From positions 4,650,001 through 4,714,000 of the forward strand of contig JACCLO010000004.1 of the NCBI GenBank assembly GCA_029448655.1: DNA of 64,000 nt, read 5' to 3'. A model generated the notes under the pieces. The model was not told the origin of the DNA. It searched no databases and was given only the letters and a program-made list of their open reading frames with translations. Made by a program: the position numbers and the translations under genes. Position 1 is the first letter of the stretch, and every line of letters begins with the position of its first letter. The DNA is from Wolfiporia cocos (taxonomy: Eukaryota; Basidiomycota; Agaricomycetes; Polyporales; Phaeolaceae). Below are positions 13,443 through 25,819 of this stretch, in pieces.

Positions 13443-15181
13443 ATGGCGACTGACGCTACTTCTGCGGCGCAATCTAGCGATGGCAATGTTTCGCGTAAGC
13501 AGCCTTCATTTTCCTGAGGGAAGGAATTTAACTAAAGGATTGACCTGGCAGTAATGTATGCCCTCATCTATGACTTCCTCACGCGAAGGTCACACAGCAA
13601 AGCAGCTGGGTCCGTGAAGAAAGCGGCACAGGATATTGTCGTACTCAAGGATGACGTGAAGCCTGAGGCAAGCTTGGAGGAGGTGCTGGCGGCCTGGAAG
13701 GCGTCGAAGCAGAAGGGCGCCGCGTCGACCAAGTGAGTGCCTGATCCTCCTCAGTGCCTCTGGGTACTTGAATGACATCCTCAGAGCTGCAAATGACTCC
13801 GAGTCTGACTGTATGTGCTTTGTCCTAGCCAACAAGTGCTCCTAACACCAAATTTGTCCAGCGTCCTCGGACTCAGAGGACTCGAGTTCCTCGGATGAGT
13901 CTGATTCGGATAGTTCTGGTACGTCTTGGTTCCCATCACAGTTTCAGAAATCATTCAGCTTTGTTACAGACTCTTCCTCCTCATCTGATTCCGGTAGGTG
14001 ACTACAGCACACGTTGTCTCTGACAGCGCGTAACATATTGCTGTAGAGTCCGAGGCTAAACAAAGCAAGGAGGACAAAGCGAAAGCACCCGCAATCGTAA
14101 TCACAGTGGTGCCACGAGAGGCGAATTCGAAGGCCAAGAAGCCCGCGTCGACCCCGTCAAGTAGGACGCTCGAGAGCGAAGACGACGAGACGGACAGTGA
14201 AGACGGGAGCGACTCGTCCTCTGAATCATCCTCAGGTTCGGACTCTGACTCTGACTCTAGCGACAGTGACAGCAGCAGTGACGATGGCGACGGCGCTGAC
14301 GACGAGGAGTCTGCCGAGAAGACTAAAAAGCCGGCCGCGGCGAAAAAAGATGTCGCGAAGACAAAATCTGCGGCAGCTACGAAGAGTGCTCCGGTCGATA
14401 AGACTAAGGACAAGGATAGCTCGTCCTCCGAGTCAAACTCGGACTCCTCAGACTCGGACTCTGATTCGGACTCGTCATCTAGCTCGAGCAGCTCAAGTGA
14501 TTCCAGCTCGGACGATTCCAGCTCAGACTCCTCCTCAGACGAGGATGAGGATGAAGGAAAGGGGGACAAGCCAAAATCCAAAGTTGGCACCTCCAAAGCC
14601 AGCTCCCAGTCTAAGCCTGCAGTCTCTCCATCCACTTCTGCTGCCAGCACCAAATCAGACACTCAGGCGGAGAAAAGCGACGAGGTCCGCGCAGTAAAGA
14701 AGCGCCGCCTGGCGCAGGACGGCTCGGCGGAGGTGACGGCCTCAGTCAGCGAAGCGAAAGACCGGTCGCCGTCAACGGAGGACGCGGCGCAAAACGGCAG
14801 GAATGGAAACGGGAAGGGGAAGCCGCGGAAGAGCAACACGCCCTTCCAGCGCGTGAAGCCTGAGACGGTTTCATTTCTGGACGAGCGGCTGAAGGACAAC
14901 CGGTTCGAGTCTAGAGTGAGTGAACATAGGTCGCGAATACATGCATACTGGTCTGATAATGAAACGTTCGTAGGGAGCCCGTCCGAATGACTATGGTGAG
15001 CAGGCTGCACGCGACCTCATCGTCACCCGCGGTGCTGGGTTCCGCAAGGAAAAGAATAAGAAGAAGAGGGGTAGCTACCGCGGGGGAGAGATCACTGTAG
15101 GTTGCAGTCCTTCTCGTACAAGCTGCGCATGTGCTGACATACATCCAGCTGGAGAGCCACAGCATCAAGTTCGACGATTGA
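13443..15181 (+). CDS. SRP40: SRP40/Nopp140-like nucleolar phosphoprotein
   Basis: Acidic, Ser-rich nucleolar protein of the Nopp140/SRP40 family. These act as chaperones of snoRNPs and in rRNA synthesis, and are heavily phosphorylated by CK2. The first exon (ATG 13443) joins a LisH-like segment, ALIYDFLTRRSHSKAA. Alternating blocks of Ser/Asp/Glu and Lys/Ala/Pro follow (13860-14700), the hallmark of the family. The conserved SRP40 C-terminal domain spans about 14840-15181, with FQRVKPETVSFLDERLKDN, ARDLIVTRGAGFRKEKNKKK, RGSYRGG and the final HSIKFDD. Six or so introns occur; several tiny exons lie within the first Ser/Asp block. A long minus-strand ORF over the Ser/Asp block is a composition shadow. 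Confidence 0.93.
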
Positions 15182-15407
15182 TGGCGGCCGTCCCTCATAC
15201 TCTGAAAATCTAAAGGAGACCAATCCTGTTCGAGTCGGCGTCATCAATGCCTTGTCTCGCGTGCAATGATGAGCAATTCAAATAATTTAAGGCCACATTA
15301 TCTACATCACGCTTGAGTTCTATAGTCATCCGGTAGACAGTTTGCCGTTAACACCATCGAAGGATAGAAAGCAATCCGGCGAGATGCAGCTGATCCAAAG
15401 CGATAAA

Positions 15408-17265
15408 TTAAATTGCGTCTAATGGCCTGATGAAGGACATATGTATCCACTGGCGATACTCGGTCTCGTTCATGCGCAATTCCTCCTGCTGCGCATCAGC
15501 AAGTATTTCATCGTCCCGTCCAGATCGCTCGAGAATAATTTGCGGGGAAAAATACCTAGTACTCGGCTGCACAATAATCTTTGCTTTTGTCCCATCTTGC
15601 CCGACAAGAGAACGTATTGCCTCGAATCTTTCATGGTTCATGTCGAACTTGATGAGGAACCGCGCGTCGTACAGGATTGTAACTGGGCCGTTGTTGGGCT
15701 CCCAAGATAGAAAGCGATCCGTGATATCAATGACGAGTCCAAAGTGGGGACCAAGTTTCCGCGTCTCCTCATCTGCGAAGGGGGCCATTCGCTGAATCCA
15801 CCACGCCGGTTCTTCGTTGGGACGCCTAGACGCCCTTCTTTTAAATATACCATTCCGGTCCACGACACCAGGCACCCAGACCACGTCGGCGCCGCGTGTG
15901 AAGGTCCTTCGATCGTCCTCTGGCTTGCTGAAGTTGCGCTTAGGGTCCCAGACTTGTGAAATGACATCGTCCAAGCTCTTGAGTCTGCCCGAGACTTCCG
16001 CTTTGATGCTGCCCCATTTCCGAGGTGAAATGTAGCGGAGGAGGCGCCGCACCAGTGCGCGTTTCACGTTCCCCTCGGTGACGTCCAGGAGCGGGCGGAC
16101 CTTTAGGACGGCTACTGATGGCGGTACATTGTTGGTGTGGAGACATTCGGGAAGGAGATTGTCCACTATGGGAGGTTAGTGGATCGTACACCGATACGTA
16201 GGGGACCAGGCACCTCTCGTATCGGTAATCTCTACCTCCTGACCAAGGAGTCTGACGGCTTCACGCAGTCCCTCGTTTCTAGTCAATCCTGGAGTTCTCG
16301 TGAGCAGTCGATCGACAATGTCTTGCGGATCCATAGGCTGATGCGAGAATCCAATCTGGACTTTGTTCCCCTTTTCCTACTGTCGTCAGACGTGTGGGCC
16401 TTCGGTCATAGTGAGTGTGCATACAACGCTCCTCGCCTTTTGGTCAGGATGGATGTTCAGAACCTGGCGTAAAGCATTGCGAATCGCAATATCGGGCTGA
16501 AAGTTCGTGGGATCATTTGCATACTGCAGTTTGTGCAGATCGCAGGTGGCGAGGATCCTATCCTAAGAATCTGTCAATACTGCCTTAGCTAGATAGAGGG
16601 TGTGCAGACCTTTGGGACGGTCAGCAGCGGCCGCACGATCCACCGCGACACTCCTCGCTCCCTGTATTGCATCCTGCCGTCACCCATGCCCCACCTGCGC
16701 ACTGGACGCATGCCACCAGCTCCAGTCTCGCCGGAACTCTTCGCGAGTCGCATTATGGCAGTCTCTACCTGGTCATCTGCATGGTGGCCATATGCAACGG
16801 CACCAGCACCTGAATTTACCATCTCCGTGAACAGCGCAAAGTGTCGCGCTTCGCGGGCAAGTTCCTCAAGTGGCTCGCCTTCTCGCGGAAGGGCGGGATA
16901 TGACCCTGTTCCCCAAGCAACCGCGGCCGCACGATGCAGCACATTTTCTTTGCGTGCTTCCTGCGCGGCGACTTCTGCAAATTCACTGGCCGCAGCTTGG
17001 AGGCCGTGATCGACGTGAATAGAGACAACCGAGGAGGGCAGCCCGGGACAGCCGTGTCTATCCTTTAGCAGTGAGGCAAGTAGGTGCAACAGGCATATTG
17101 AATCGGGACCACCAGAGTTCGCTACCGCTGCGAGGCTTTTTGAGCGCAGGGTCATGTTCAGTCCGCGATATACGCACCAATGATTGATGGCCAGCCACCA
17201 GGGGGTATACAGCGTTGCAGCAGCTGAAGGAACTCTCCTTTTGAGATGGCAAGAACGGTGAGCAT
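15408..17265 (-). CDS. tRNA(Ile)-lysidine synthetase (TilS family)
   Basis: ATP-dependent tRNA-Ile-lysidine synthetase, which converts C34 of tRNA-Ile(CAU) to lysidine so it reads AUA. Eukaryotic copies are expected to act on mitochondrial tRNA. The N-type PP-loop AVANSGGPDSICLLHLL is completed by an intron at about 17186-17130. Further motifs are HVDHGLQAAASEFA and GHHADDQVETAIMRLA. A middle exon (about 16560-16460) reads NDPTNFQPDIAIRNALRQ, shared by fungal homologues. A long fungal C-terminal part (16166-15408) ends QWIHMSFIRPLDAI. I chose ATG 17265 (MLTVLAISKGEFL) because it is in frame with RCIPPGGWPS before the PP-loop. The N terminus has no strong mitochondrial presequence. Exon borders around 16170-16460 were not resolved. 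Confidence 0.87.
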
Positions 17266-17469
17266 GAAAGCCTTCGAATGTTGGTACATAGCGCAAAGCT
17301 AGTCTCCATGGCTTCCAAATGGAGCACCAGATTAGTTCCCTCAGGTTTCTGGACGACCCGATGGGAAAGTCCCGGAGACGCGATCCGCATTCGGAAATGG
17401 AGCACCGCGTTTACCTGCAGGCCGAATCTCTCATTTGTCTCTTCACGCCGACTGCAGCTCGCGCAAACC
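17266..17469. promoter_or_regulatory. Divergent promoter of the TilS and YTH genes
   Basis: 204 bp between the two start codons drive two RNA-related genes in opposite directions. No recognised element was found. Confidence 0.4.
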
Positions 17470-20400
17470 ATGTCGCAGTCCGGCCATCCCACGTCGCCGC
17501 CGCCGGTGCCTGCGTCGAACGCGACGTCCGGCGGAGCGGTGCGTCGCCATCATACGATTTCCGCCTCGTCTCGCACGTCCCGGCCAACATCAAAAATTGC
17601 TATCTCGGAGCTCGACGACCAACAGACTGAACAGATCTGGGACGACGACGAGGTCGTTCATCAAGACTGGTTAGGTGGGAACGGTGTAGTGGGCGAGAAA
17701 TCGTCCCTGCATAGGCAGGCGTCTCTCCCGACCAAGTACCATCGAGGTGAGTCATCCGACGCGTGTGCGCGCACGTCCTTTGGTGTTTGCATCACGTCCA
17801 TGCATGACGGGAGGTGTCGGCGCAAGGCCATGCTCATGTAACGCATTCTTTGGATACTCAGTTCAACACCAACACTCTGCGTGCATAGCCTTGCGCCATG
17901 TCTCATTCCGCACCTGACGCAGACAGAGCACTGGAAGTCGATCTTGCGCATTTCCAGTATATCAATGTATTCTGCGCGTTATGTCGAGCACGTTGATGCT
18001 GTCTTGGTTACAAGACATCCTACATCATCACATAATCTTCGTTCCAAAGCCTAGACGTGATCCTAACCTGATTCGTTGATGTATCAACAGCCTTTGGCGG
18101 TCAACCGGGGCGTCAACCTGGCGCGCACACCCCAAGAACGCTGACCAGCTTGTCCGCGATTGCGGGCCACGAAGGCGAAGAGGAGGAGTGGGAAAGTGAT
18201 CTACGCGGTCTTCGCGACGAGGAAGTACGCTCTGTCCCCTTAGATACAATGGCGAGAAGCTCATTACAGTCGTGTTCAGCGCGGTTTGGCCTCATCCGAC
18301 CACGGTCACCACGCTGTTGATTCGTCGTCTTCGGCAGCTTCGCCGCTTTCGCCGCACTTTGGAGGCGGTATTGTCCATGGCCCGTCCCCTCCGCCCAGCG
18401 GCTCGGCCGGTGTGCGCCGGCATCAGAGTCTCAATTATCCCACAGCCACCGCCGGTGTTCGACACCTTACCTCCGGCCTGAAGCGTGCTGGCACAATCCA
18501 GGCGGGTCCCATAAAGGGTCAGACGAAGGGCACAACGTATTCGGGCGCTCAAAGCCCCAGCCCTACCAACGCTGAGGAGGAATATGACAACGACAGCACG
18601 CACGCCGAGGAGGACTCATACTTTGGCGTGCCCGGCCAGCAAGGCCAAGGACAATACCCGGGTAGTCCAATTGGCCGCTCATCTCCGTGGAGCACGCCTG
18701 GCAATGACTGGCGCAGCCAGGTGAGCGGGCACGGTGGCACAGGGCAATATGGCGGAAACAGTATCGATGATGTCTCGCGCGCGCTCACCGCGCTGGAGAT
18801 TAACCAGCAATATGGCGGCAACGGTGGGAACTTCCAACAGGGGCAGTCTGCGCACCCTCCGCGGTTCAATCCTTCGCACCCCCCGCCGTTGCAGGCTCCT
18901 GGGATGCGAAGCGGATCGGGCAGCAGTGGGGGGTCCTCGCGTAAGCTTCAACTCGTCACGGACCTCGACGGGCGCAGTGCCCCGGGTTCTGCGCAGAGCG
19001 CATCGGCTTATGTTCCTCCTGTAGGGCACGGATTCTCGCCGGCCCCGCAGCCCCCACAGTCTCGCGAGGAGCAGCAGCCGACCGGTCGCGACCGTGCATT
19101 CACTGCGTCTGGCACGACAACGTGGGATCAGAAGGAGCGCATCCTAGGCGGCCGCGCGTCCAACCCTAGCCTGCACAATCTCTACCAGAGTAAGGGTGGG
19201 AATGGCGACATCCCGGGTGTTCCTCCGATCCCGTCTCAGTACCTCAATCAATCTCAGGCTCCCAGGCTGGGCATCACGACCAGCGGAACTATGGGCCCGC
19301 AGGGCGGTGCCACACACAGCCGAGCTCAATCGCAGAGTGGCTCGCAAACTGGTCTCGATAACCTCGTCAGCTCGCCTGTTGACGTGCCCACGCTCATTGC
19401 CACGAAGGGCTATAACCCCGTTGACTTCGACACTAGGCCTTTATTCGTGCGTGCTCCATCATTTTCGCACTGTGGAGATCATACAGACTTTGACTCGTTC
19501 TAGGCGCGCTACTTTGTGATCAAGTCATACACCGAGGATGACGTTCACAAGTCATTGAAATATGAGATCTGGAGTTCTACGGATCCAGGAAATAAGCGGC
19601 TCGACAAGGCTTTCAAGGAATGTGCCGGCCGGGGCCCTATTTACCTGTTCTTTAGCGTCAACGCTAGGTAAGTTGTGTTATCATTGCACAGCTTTGGGCA
19701 GTTGACTCATCGTATGTCTAGCGGACATTTCTGTGGCATGGCTGAAATGTTGACGCCGGTAAGCTGATATTATTTGTTGAGCGCTGGTTTGCGAAGTAAT
19801 CCCTATAATATAGGTTGATTACACCCGGAGCAGTACCGTTTGGGCGTCGGACAAGTGGAAAGGAGTGTTCAAAGTGAGGTGGATCTTTGTGCGCGACATT
19901 CCCAACGCCAGCCTCAGGCACATCCGACTTAAGTGCGTGTGATCTGTTCAAGGTCACAGGCTTGAGCCGTGCTGACCTGTAATACGCTCGATAGCAATAC
20001 CCAAGAGCGCAAGCCTGTGACGAACTCGCGCGATACACAGGAGCTGCTTCCTGAGGCTGGACAGGAGATGCTGCGCATCTTCCACACACATCCTGCGCGG
20101 ACATCTCTTTTGCAAGACTTTGCCTTTTACGAGGTGCGCTGCATAGTTTACGATATCGGGAAGATCGTTCATTGCAGCTTATCCTTATCCTTCAGATGCA
20201 AGCCATGCAGAAGGTATCAGCCGCCCAGGCCCAGCAGGTCATTCAAGCGGGTGCTTCGTCTCCTATTCAGTCGCCCATGGCCATGCAGACCGCAGGTCCG
20301 ACCCAGATGTCGCCTACCGCCTCGCCCGGACAACACCCATTCGCTATGTCGAATCCGACTGCGCTCGCATACGCTGCTCAACACATGGGAATGCAGCAGA

Positions 20401-20573
20401 TGAACATGAACATGATGGGGATGAATCCGCTGATGCAAATGCAGATGAACATGGGCAACATGGGCACTCCGTTCGCCAATCCTCACGCAATGCAGAGCGT
20501 CATGCGCCACCCCAGCCCTGGCCCCATGTCCACGCAGAACTTCATGAGCTTGGGCGGTATGCCTAGGTTCTGA
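17470..20573 (+). CDS. YTH-domain protein (m6A RNA reader)
   Basis: Cytoplasmic-type YTH protein (YTHDF/Pho92-like) that binds N6-methyladenosine in mRNA and influences its decay or translation. The start is ATG 17470 ([12 protein letters not shown]). About 500 low-complexity residues rich in Ser, Gly, Pro and Gln precede the domain (17470-19440). The YTH domain runs from about 19440 to 20130: [18 protein letters not shown], the aromatic-cage Trp in [27 protein letters not shown], the second Trp in [11 protein letters not shown], and WIFVRDIPN. Helical DFAFYE closes it. The tail (20200-20573) is rich in Met, Gln and Asn, with [19 protein letters not shown]. Introns split the domain near 19670, 19757, 19935 and 20132. 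Both ends look prone to phase separation, which is an inference from composition. Confidence 0.94.
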
Positions 20574-21272
20574 AGCTGATCCCGCCTCACGCAAGCAAGG
20601 CGAGGCGATTCACCAATCGCCTTGGTTATATCCTGTACGGAAATGTATTGAAGTACGAAGTTGGCGCAATATTTCTGTTCTGTAACGCCAGCACATCGCC
20701 TCTTATCGTCGGGCCCGTCTACTATCTGTATCACCAACGTCTGGTGCCGGTGCTCTATCTCGTTCTTGCAGCCTACAGCAGCTTAATGCCCGGTGCGCCA
20801 CATGTTTATCCTGTTTGACCTCCCTCTTCGCTTGTCTGTTTCAACCTTACCCAGAATCGCAACGTACAAACGGGACAGTACCAACGGACATGGATAGTAA
20901 CGAATGTTCGCATGTGTATTTGTCCTACAGTTGACCATACTAGCATACGCGTTCTGTCGTGCAGTGTAGTCTTCCCTGCGTAGCAGTGATGTTAGAAAGT
21001 ACTATGACGTTTGCCGAATGAATATGTACCCCCTTGCAGGTTCTCCCCTTGCGAGTTCACATATCATCGGGGCGATCACTCGCAAGATGATTGATGCGAT
21101 CGCCCCACGTGGTTAGAGGTCGGAGTGCAACTCCCCTTCGCTCTGTTCGTCGAGCCAGGAATACGAAACAACTCAAATCTTGGTCGCGCAATTGTGCAAA
21201 CCATTAATCTGCATGCGGAGAGCCGAACGCAACGTGAGCCAATCCGAGCGTTACTTTCAGCTCGGAGGCTTC
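20574..21272. other. Spacer between the YTH and Gfd2-like genes
   Basis: About 700 bp holding the YTH 3' UTR and the promoter of the next plus-strand gene. No ORF or RNA gene is supported. Confidence 0.4.
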
Positions 21273-23025
21273 ATGCCACACATTTATGATCTGAGGTAAG
21301 CTACAATGCTGACATACCGACGTGCCTGCTCAAAGCCAGGTAAATGCGCCAGGTCGTTGAGTGACATACCAGATCTTAATCCAGACAGCCCTGAAGTAGA
21401 TCTTATCCTCGGTATATCAGCACTTATCGCGGCTATACTCCCCTGACCCCGCTGTGCTTGTTGCAGGCATTTTGCCGAATGGCGCATCTTATATTCTGAT
21501 ACCGGAATCACGCTACGTTAGGAGCCGCTGGCGGAGGTTCCCTCCAAAGGAACCTCTGCGTCCCGAGCGCTTCATCTCCCTGTCGCCCATTCACTTTTCA
21601 AGCAAGGAGGCTTTAGATAAGAAGCTGTCAACGATGGTCTCCAAGAAGAAAAATAAGAATGGTGAGCGACGAGACCGTAGCAAAGCGAATACGTCGTATA
21701 CAGTCGCCGGAGACGCTCTCACGAAGGCGGGAGAGGCGCGAGCATACTTCGAGCATCAGCGGTACGTCTAGCAGTGTCCTCATTGGTTGATCGTCTGAAT
21801 ATGATCATTGCACTCAGTATAGTAGCTCATATCCTGTGGGGGATGTGGGACATGGTTAAAGAGTGCTCGATTTCACCCGCGAGCTGGCCCCCGGAAGTTC
21901 GTATACTCGCGTTCACTTACAATTTATGGACAGCAGACACTCGTGGTCTGCAAGAGCGGGAAAGGGACCCCAGACTTCTGGATGTAGGCTGGACAGAGTT
22001 TCAGGTGGCCGGTGTCAAGGCACAATCAACAGATTTATGGCCTATGGCGACTACCCACTGCGTGCATTCTGAAAACCGAATTCTCAGTAACCCAGGATCG
22101 AAGCGAACGGTAACGTACGTTGTCGTGGTCATCGCCAGCGGCTGACTTGTTGCCAACAGGACTGTTCATACGGCGGTACGGAAGTGCTTCCAGAAAAAGC
22201 AATTGGGGACCGCTTGCGAAGCCAACTCTCATCTCTTAGAGGGAGCTCAAGCCCTTCGCGAGTCCTGCTTTTGACGTATGATCAAAGAATGTCAGAGAAT
22301 GTCCTACAGGCATTAGGTATCGATACTTCCCGTTTCACGTTCGGTCTTTCCGACATGCTGTGTCCGCGAAACTTCAATCCCGCCAACTGCGCACACGTTA
22401 GTGATCTACGCGACTCGAGGCAGTCGCGCTCGCGCTCGCCTCGCGGGCGCACAGAGGGCATAGAATCCCGTCGACGTTCGCCACCTGCTTTACAGCGTGA
22501 TGCGCACGATGTAGTGGTGGTGGACGTCTGTGCCCAGTATTCAGCTCTCAGGCAGGGGTCCATCCGGGGCGGACTACGCGACAGCGCCAAAAGTCTTCGC
22601 GTTCATGATCTGCCCCCACCGAAATCGGAAAACGCGGGGAGCAGCACGCAGACCCGTATTGATGAAAACGGTATGTGTGCAGGTAATGATAGCAGGTACG
22701 AGAATTTCACAGCTGTCCGCGTCCAACACCGATTCATACGACCGTGAGCAGACTGTTAGGACTGATGTGGTATTCAATGGCTACCGGTGCTGCAATCGAT
22801 GAGCAACGCGAGGAGAGATGGTCGTCGGTCCCCCCTGCCGAATACGGGGGGACATCCAAGTTGGACGAAACTAAATTTACACCGCAGGCTGAGGACGATG
22901 AAGATGCGGATCCAAATGACATGATCCTCCCAACGGCACAAGCAACGCGCCCTTCCAGTGCGGCGAAACCAGGCCCTTCAGTGGACCCCGACACATGGAG
23001 TGACTTTTCTAGCGACGAGGACTAA
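21273..23025 (+). CDS. Gfd2/YDR514C-like exonuclease-fold protein
   Basis: Probable member of the fungal Gfd2/YDR514C-like family, which carries a DEDDh exonuclease-type fold; its biochemical role is poorly known. Spliced pieces in order are MPHIYDLR plus SLSDIPDLNPDSPEVDLILG, then ILPNGASYILIPESRY. A basic linker (VSKKKNKN) follows, then VRILAF..W and DVGWTEFQV, HSENRILSNPG, GTEVLPEKAIGDRLRSQL, and VLLLTYDQRMSENVLQALGID. VVVDVCAQYSALRQ, MCAGNDSR and GAAIDEQREERW come before an acidic tail ending in DTWSDFSSDED. The order matches the family, but where I would expect the first catalytic Asp-x-Glu (after LAF) the sequence has Thr-Tyr-Asn. Start ATG 21273 uses an intron before SLSD; ATG 21307 is an intron-free alternative. 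Several exon borders are uncertain. Confidence 0.6.
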
Positions 23026-23421
23026 TAGAGACCTGTTACTGATGCTACAAGTTCATATGATGTTCGTGGTTTTGTGACTTTACATCTCGGGCTGGACTTG
23101 ACTGTACTCGCTAAGTATTCCACGATGGAATTGACAGTGCTCTCGCTTTGTTCACTGTGTCGTTCATATTTTGCTTTAGTACTCAACTTGGAAGTAACGA
23201 GGATAGTGCGATGACTGCTGGCCAGTATGTGACTGGTGGTGTGCCTCCACCAACCGCCACAGGTATTACCAAAAAGAGCAACTGAAGCATGACAATATGT
23301 CCAACGCGCCCGAGGCTTCGACCACCGACTCCAAACGCGTCTTGCCTGCGACACCGGTCGCTGTCGGCCACATTTCGGATACACTGGAGGATGCGATTTG
23401 GCGAGCACGACCACGTTCACG
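23026..23421. other. Spacer upstream of LIS1
   Basis: 396 bp holding the 3' UTR of the preceding gene and the LIS1 promoter. Minus-strand ORFs here match no family. Confidence 0.4.
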
Positions 23422-25109
23422 ATGTCATTCCTCTCTGAGCGCCAGAAAGATGAGCTGTAGGTGACCAGATCCTTTCAAGCCACCGTGACGGCCGCTCAAT
23501 ACATCGATGCAGCCACAAAGCCATCCTAGAATACCTGCACACGAACAACTTTACAGATTCATTCAACTCGCTCAAGTCCGAGACGGGAATCGACTATTCC
23601 CCGGACTCTAAGACGAAGTACTCGGGACTACTGGAGAAGAAATGGACGAGTGTAATTCGATTGCAGAAGAAGGTGCGTTGCTACCATGCCGTCGACGCAT
23701 CGCTTCTCCATGCATCGGACGCCCCAGATTATGGACCTAGAGAACAGAAATGCTGCGCTACAAGAGGAGCTATCTCTATCTCCTGCCAAACGCGCTCAGA
23801 TGCAAACAGACTGGGTCCCTAGAGCGCCTGCGGCATATGTTTTGACAGGGCACCGTGGACAGGTTCTCAAAGTGGCCTTCCACCCGACCTTCAATCTGAT
23901 TGCATCCGCCAGTGAAGATGCGACTGTGAAGATCTGGGACTGGGAAACTGGCGAGTTCGAGCGGACGCTGAAGGGGCATACGAGAGCGGTGAACGATGTG
24001 GATTTCGACAGCAAGGGAAATCTTCTTGGTGAGTTACTCTGACCTCTCGAGTAGGCTCATGCTTATAAGGCCGGTCACAATCCCACCGGTAAGTCACTTG
24101 TTCGTCCGATTTGTTCATCAAGATATGGGATTGCCAGAACGATTGGGCCAACACGAAAACATTCCCTGGGCATGAGCATACTGTCTCGTCGGTGCGCTTC
24201 ATGCCCGGCGATCAACAGATTGTCAGTGCGAGTCGAGATCGAACGATCAGGATATTTGATGTTGCCTCAACGTGAGCTATGCCGCGTTCTCACTCTTACG
24301 CCGTCTGTTCATGACGTGTCTGCAGTCACCTAGTGCGGACAATCATGGGACATTCAGACTGGGTCCGCTGTGTCGTACCATCTGACGACGGTCGGCTTCT
24401 CGTCAGCTGCTCAAACGATCAAGTGAGCCCATCGCTCAGCCACTGGGCACTTTGACTGATGTTGTTTAGACTGCACGCATGAGCGACCCATTAAACGGGG
24501 AGACCAAGATGGAGTTTAGAGGGCACGAGCATACAGTTGAAGTTGTTGCATGGGCACCGATAGCCGCATATGCTGCTATACGAGAGATGGCTGGACTCCC
24601 GGTGAGTTACCATGGATACTGTAGCGTTGCGCGAGTCTCAAGTAAATCACGCAGGACAAGGACCGCGTGAAACGGCCGGGCGCATATATCGCCACCGGTT
24701 CGCGAGACAAGACTATTAAGATTTGGGAAACTCAAAGCGGACAGTTGCTTCGCACATTGGTATAGCCGAGTCTCTACTGACGAACTACCACTGTGCTAAC
24801 GAAATGCCCCAGGCGGGACACGATAATTGGGTGCGGGCACTCGTCTTCCATCCCACAGGCAAATTCCTCCTCTCTGCCTCCGACGACTACACAATACGTG
24901 TGTGGGAGCTTACAACAGGACGTTGTATGAAGACGGTGCAAGCGCATGGACATTTTGTCACATGCTTAGCATGGGGACGAACATCTGGCGGCGCAGAGAG
25001 CAAAGCAAACGGTGCTGCAGGAGACGGAAAGACATCGGAACCCGACAAATTCCCCAACGTCGTTGCGTCGGGCAGTGTCGACCAGACGATCAAGATATGG
25101 CTTCCGTAG
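23422..25109 (+). CDS. PAC1: LIS1/PAC1/NudF dynein regulator
   Basis: LIS1 binds cytoplasmic dynein and regulates nuclear migration and spindle positioning, tasks that matter in hyphae and in dikaryotic nuclear pairing. ATG 23422 begins [12 protein letters not shown]. After an intron a LisH motif follows ([17 protein letters not shown]), then a short coiled coil ([15 protein letters not shown]). Seven WD40 repeats then start at [19 protein letters not shown] endings visible are [45 protein letters not shown] and the final IKIWLP. The fifth repeat contains the usual LIS1 insertion between the WD strands ([13 protein letters not shown], then [19 protein letters not shown]). About eight introns are needed. 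Length is typical of the family (about 430 residues). Confidence 0.95.
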
Positions 25110-25819
25110 CGGATCTTGCGTGGTGATTGACTCTTTATTTCTGCATTCGTCATCGAATCCTAAACGTATGGTAATTTTGTGGTATCCTTGCTATCTCGTT
25201 CTGGTAAGACCTTCCTCGTATACAATGTGTATCGCTAGACTTACGTCCTCGAAGCGTCTTTCCAGCAATGTGCACGTACTTCATCCTCGCATAATCTTCC
25301 TTTGCACCCTCCACTGACGCCTACACCTTCTTCGCTGCTCTAATAACCCTTTTCTATCTGGCTTACGTGTGCACGCATACCCAGCATCATCAATATATAT
25401 GACGGCCACTTGTACCCTACTTATTCAGAGTCCTGTACCTGGTATCAGCGGAGTGGAAAGTTAGAATACCTAACGACTTGTGTGCACAAGCAATCCAGGC
25501 CACGGCAAATCAGCTAATGCTACGCTACCCCTTCTCTCACTCGAACGTCTGCTATCAAATCATATCGTTCTCGGTCGAAGTAAGGTGCCTGGCCACCGCC
25601 AGTGCAGCGGCCGTGGTCACGTTGTGCGTTATCAGCATACGCGCGATTGATGGGCCATATTCGATCAGATTCAACAAGGACCTTGAGAAAGCCATTTATT
25701 GTCCGTCGTTCTTTTTTAATATCAGTTTCCCCTTCATCAGTGCGCGAATTGTCCCTCAAGTTCAACCTCCATCCCGCACCCCCATTACCCCTTCCAATAG
25801 GCTTCATCAATATTTCATA
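25110..25819. other. Spacer between LIS1 and the AGC kinase
   Basis: 710 bp. It should hold the LIS1 3' UTR and the kinase promoter. The region before 25820 is CT-rich (about 25760-25800), common upstream of fungal start sites. No gene is supported. Confidence 0.4.

Noticed and set aside
13964..14662. Long minus-strand ORF of 232 codons, very Ser/Glu-rich
   Set aside because: It is the complement of the Ser/Asp codon repeats of the SRP40-like gene. The plus strand has the conserved SRP40 C-terminal domain and proper introns.
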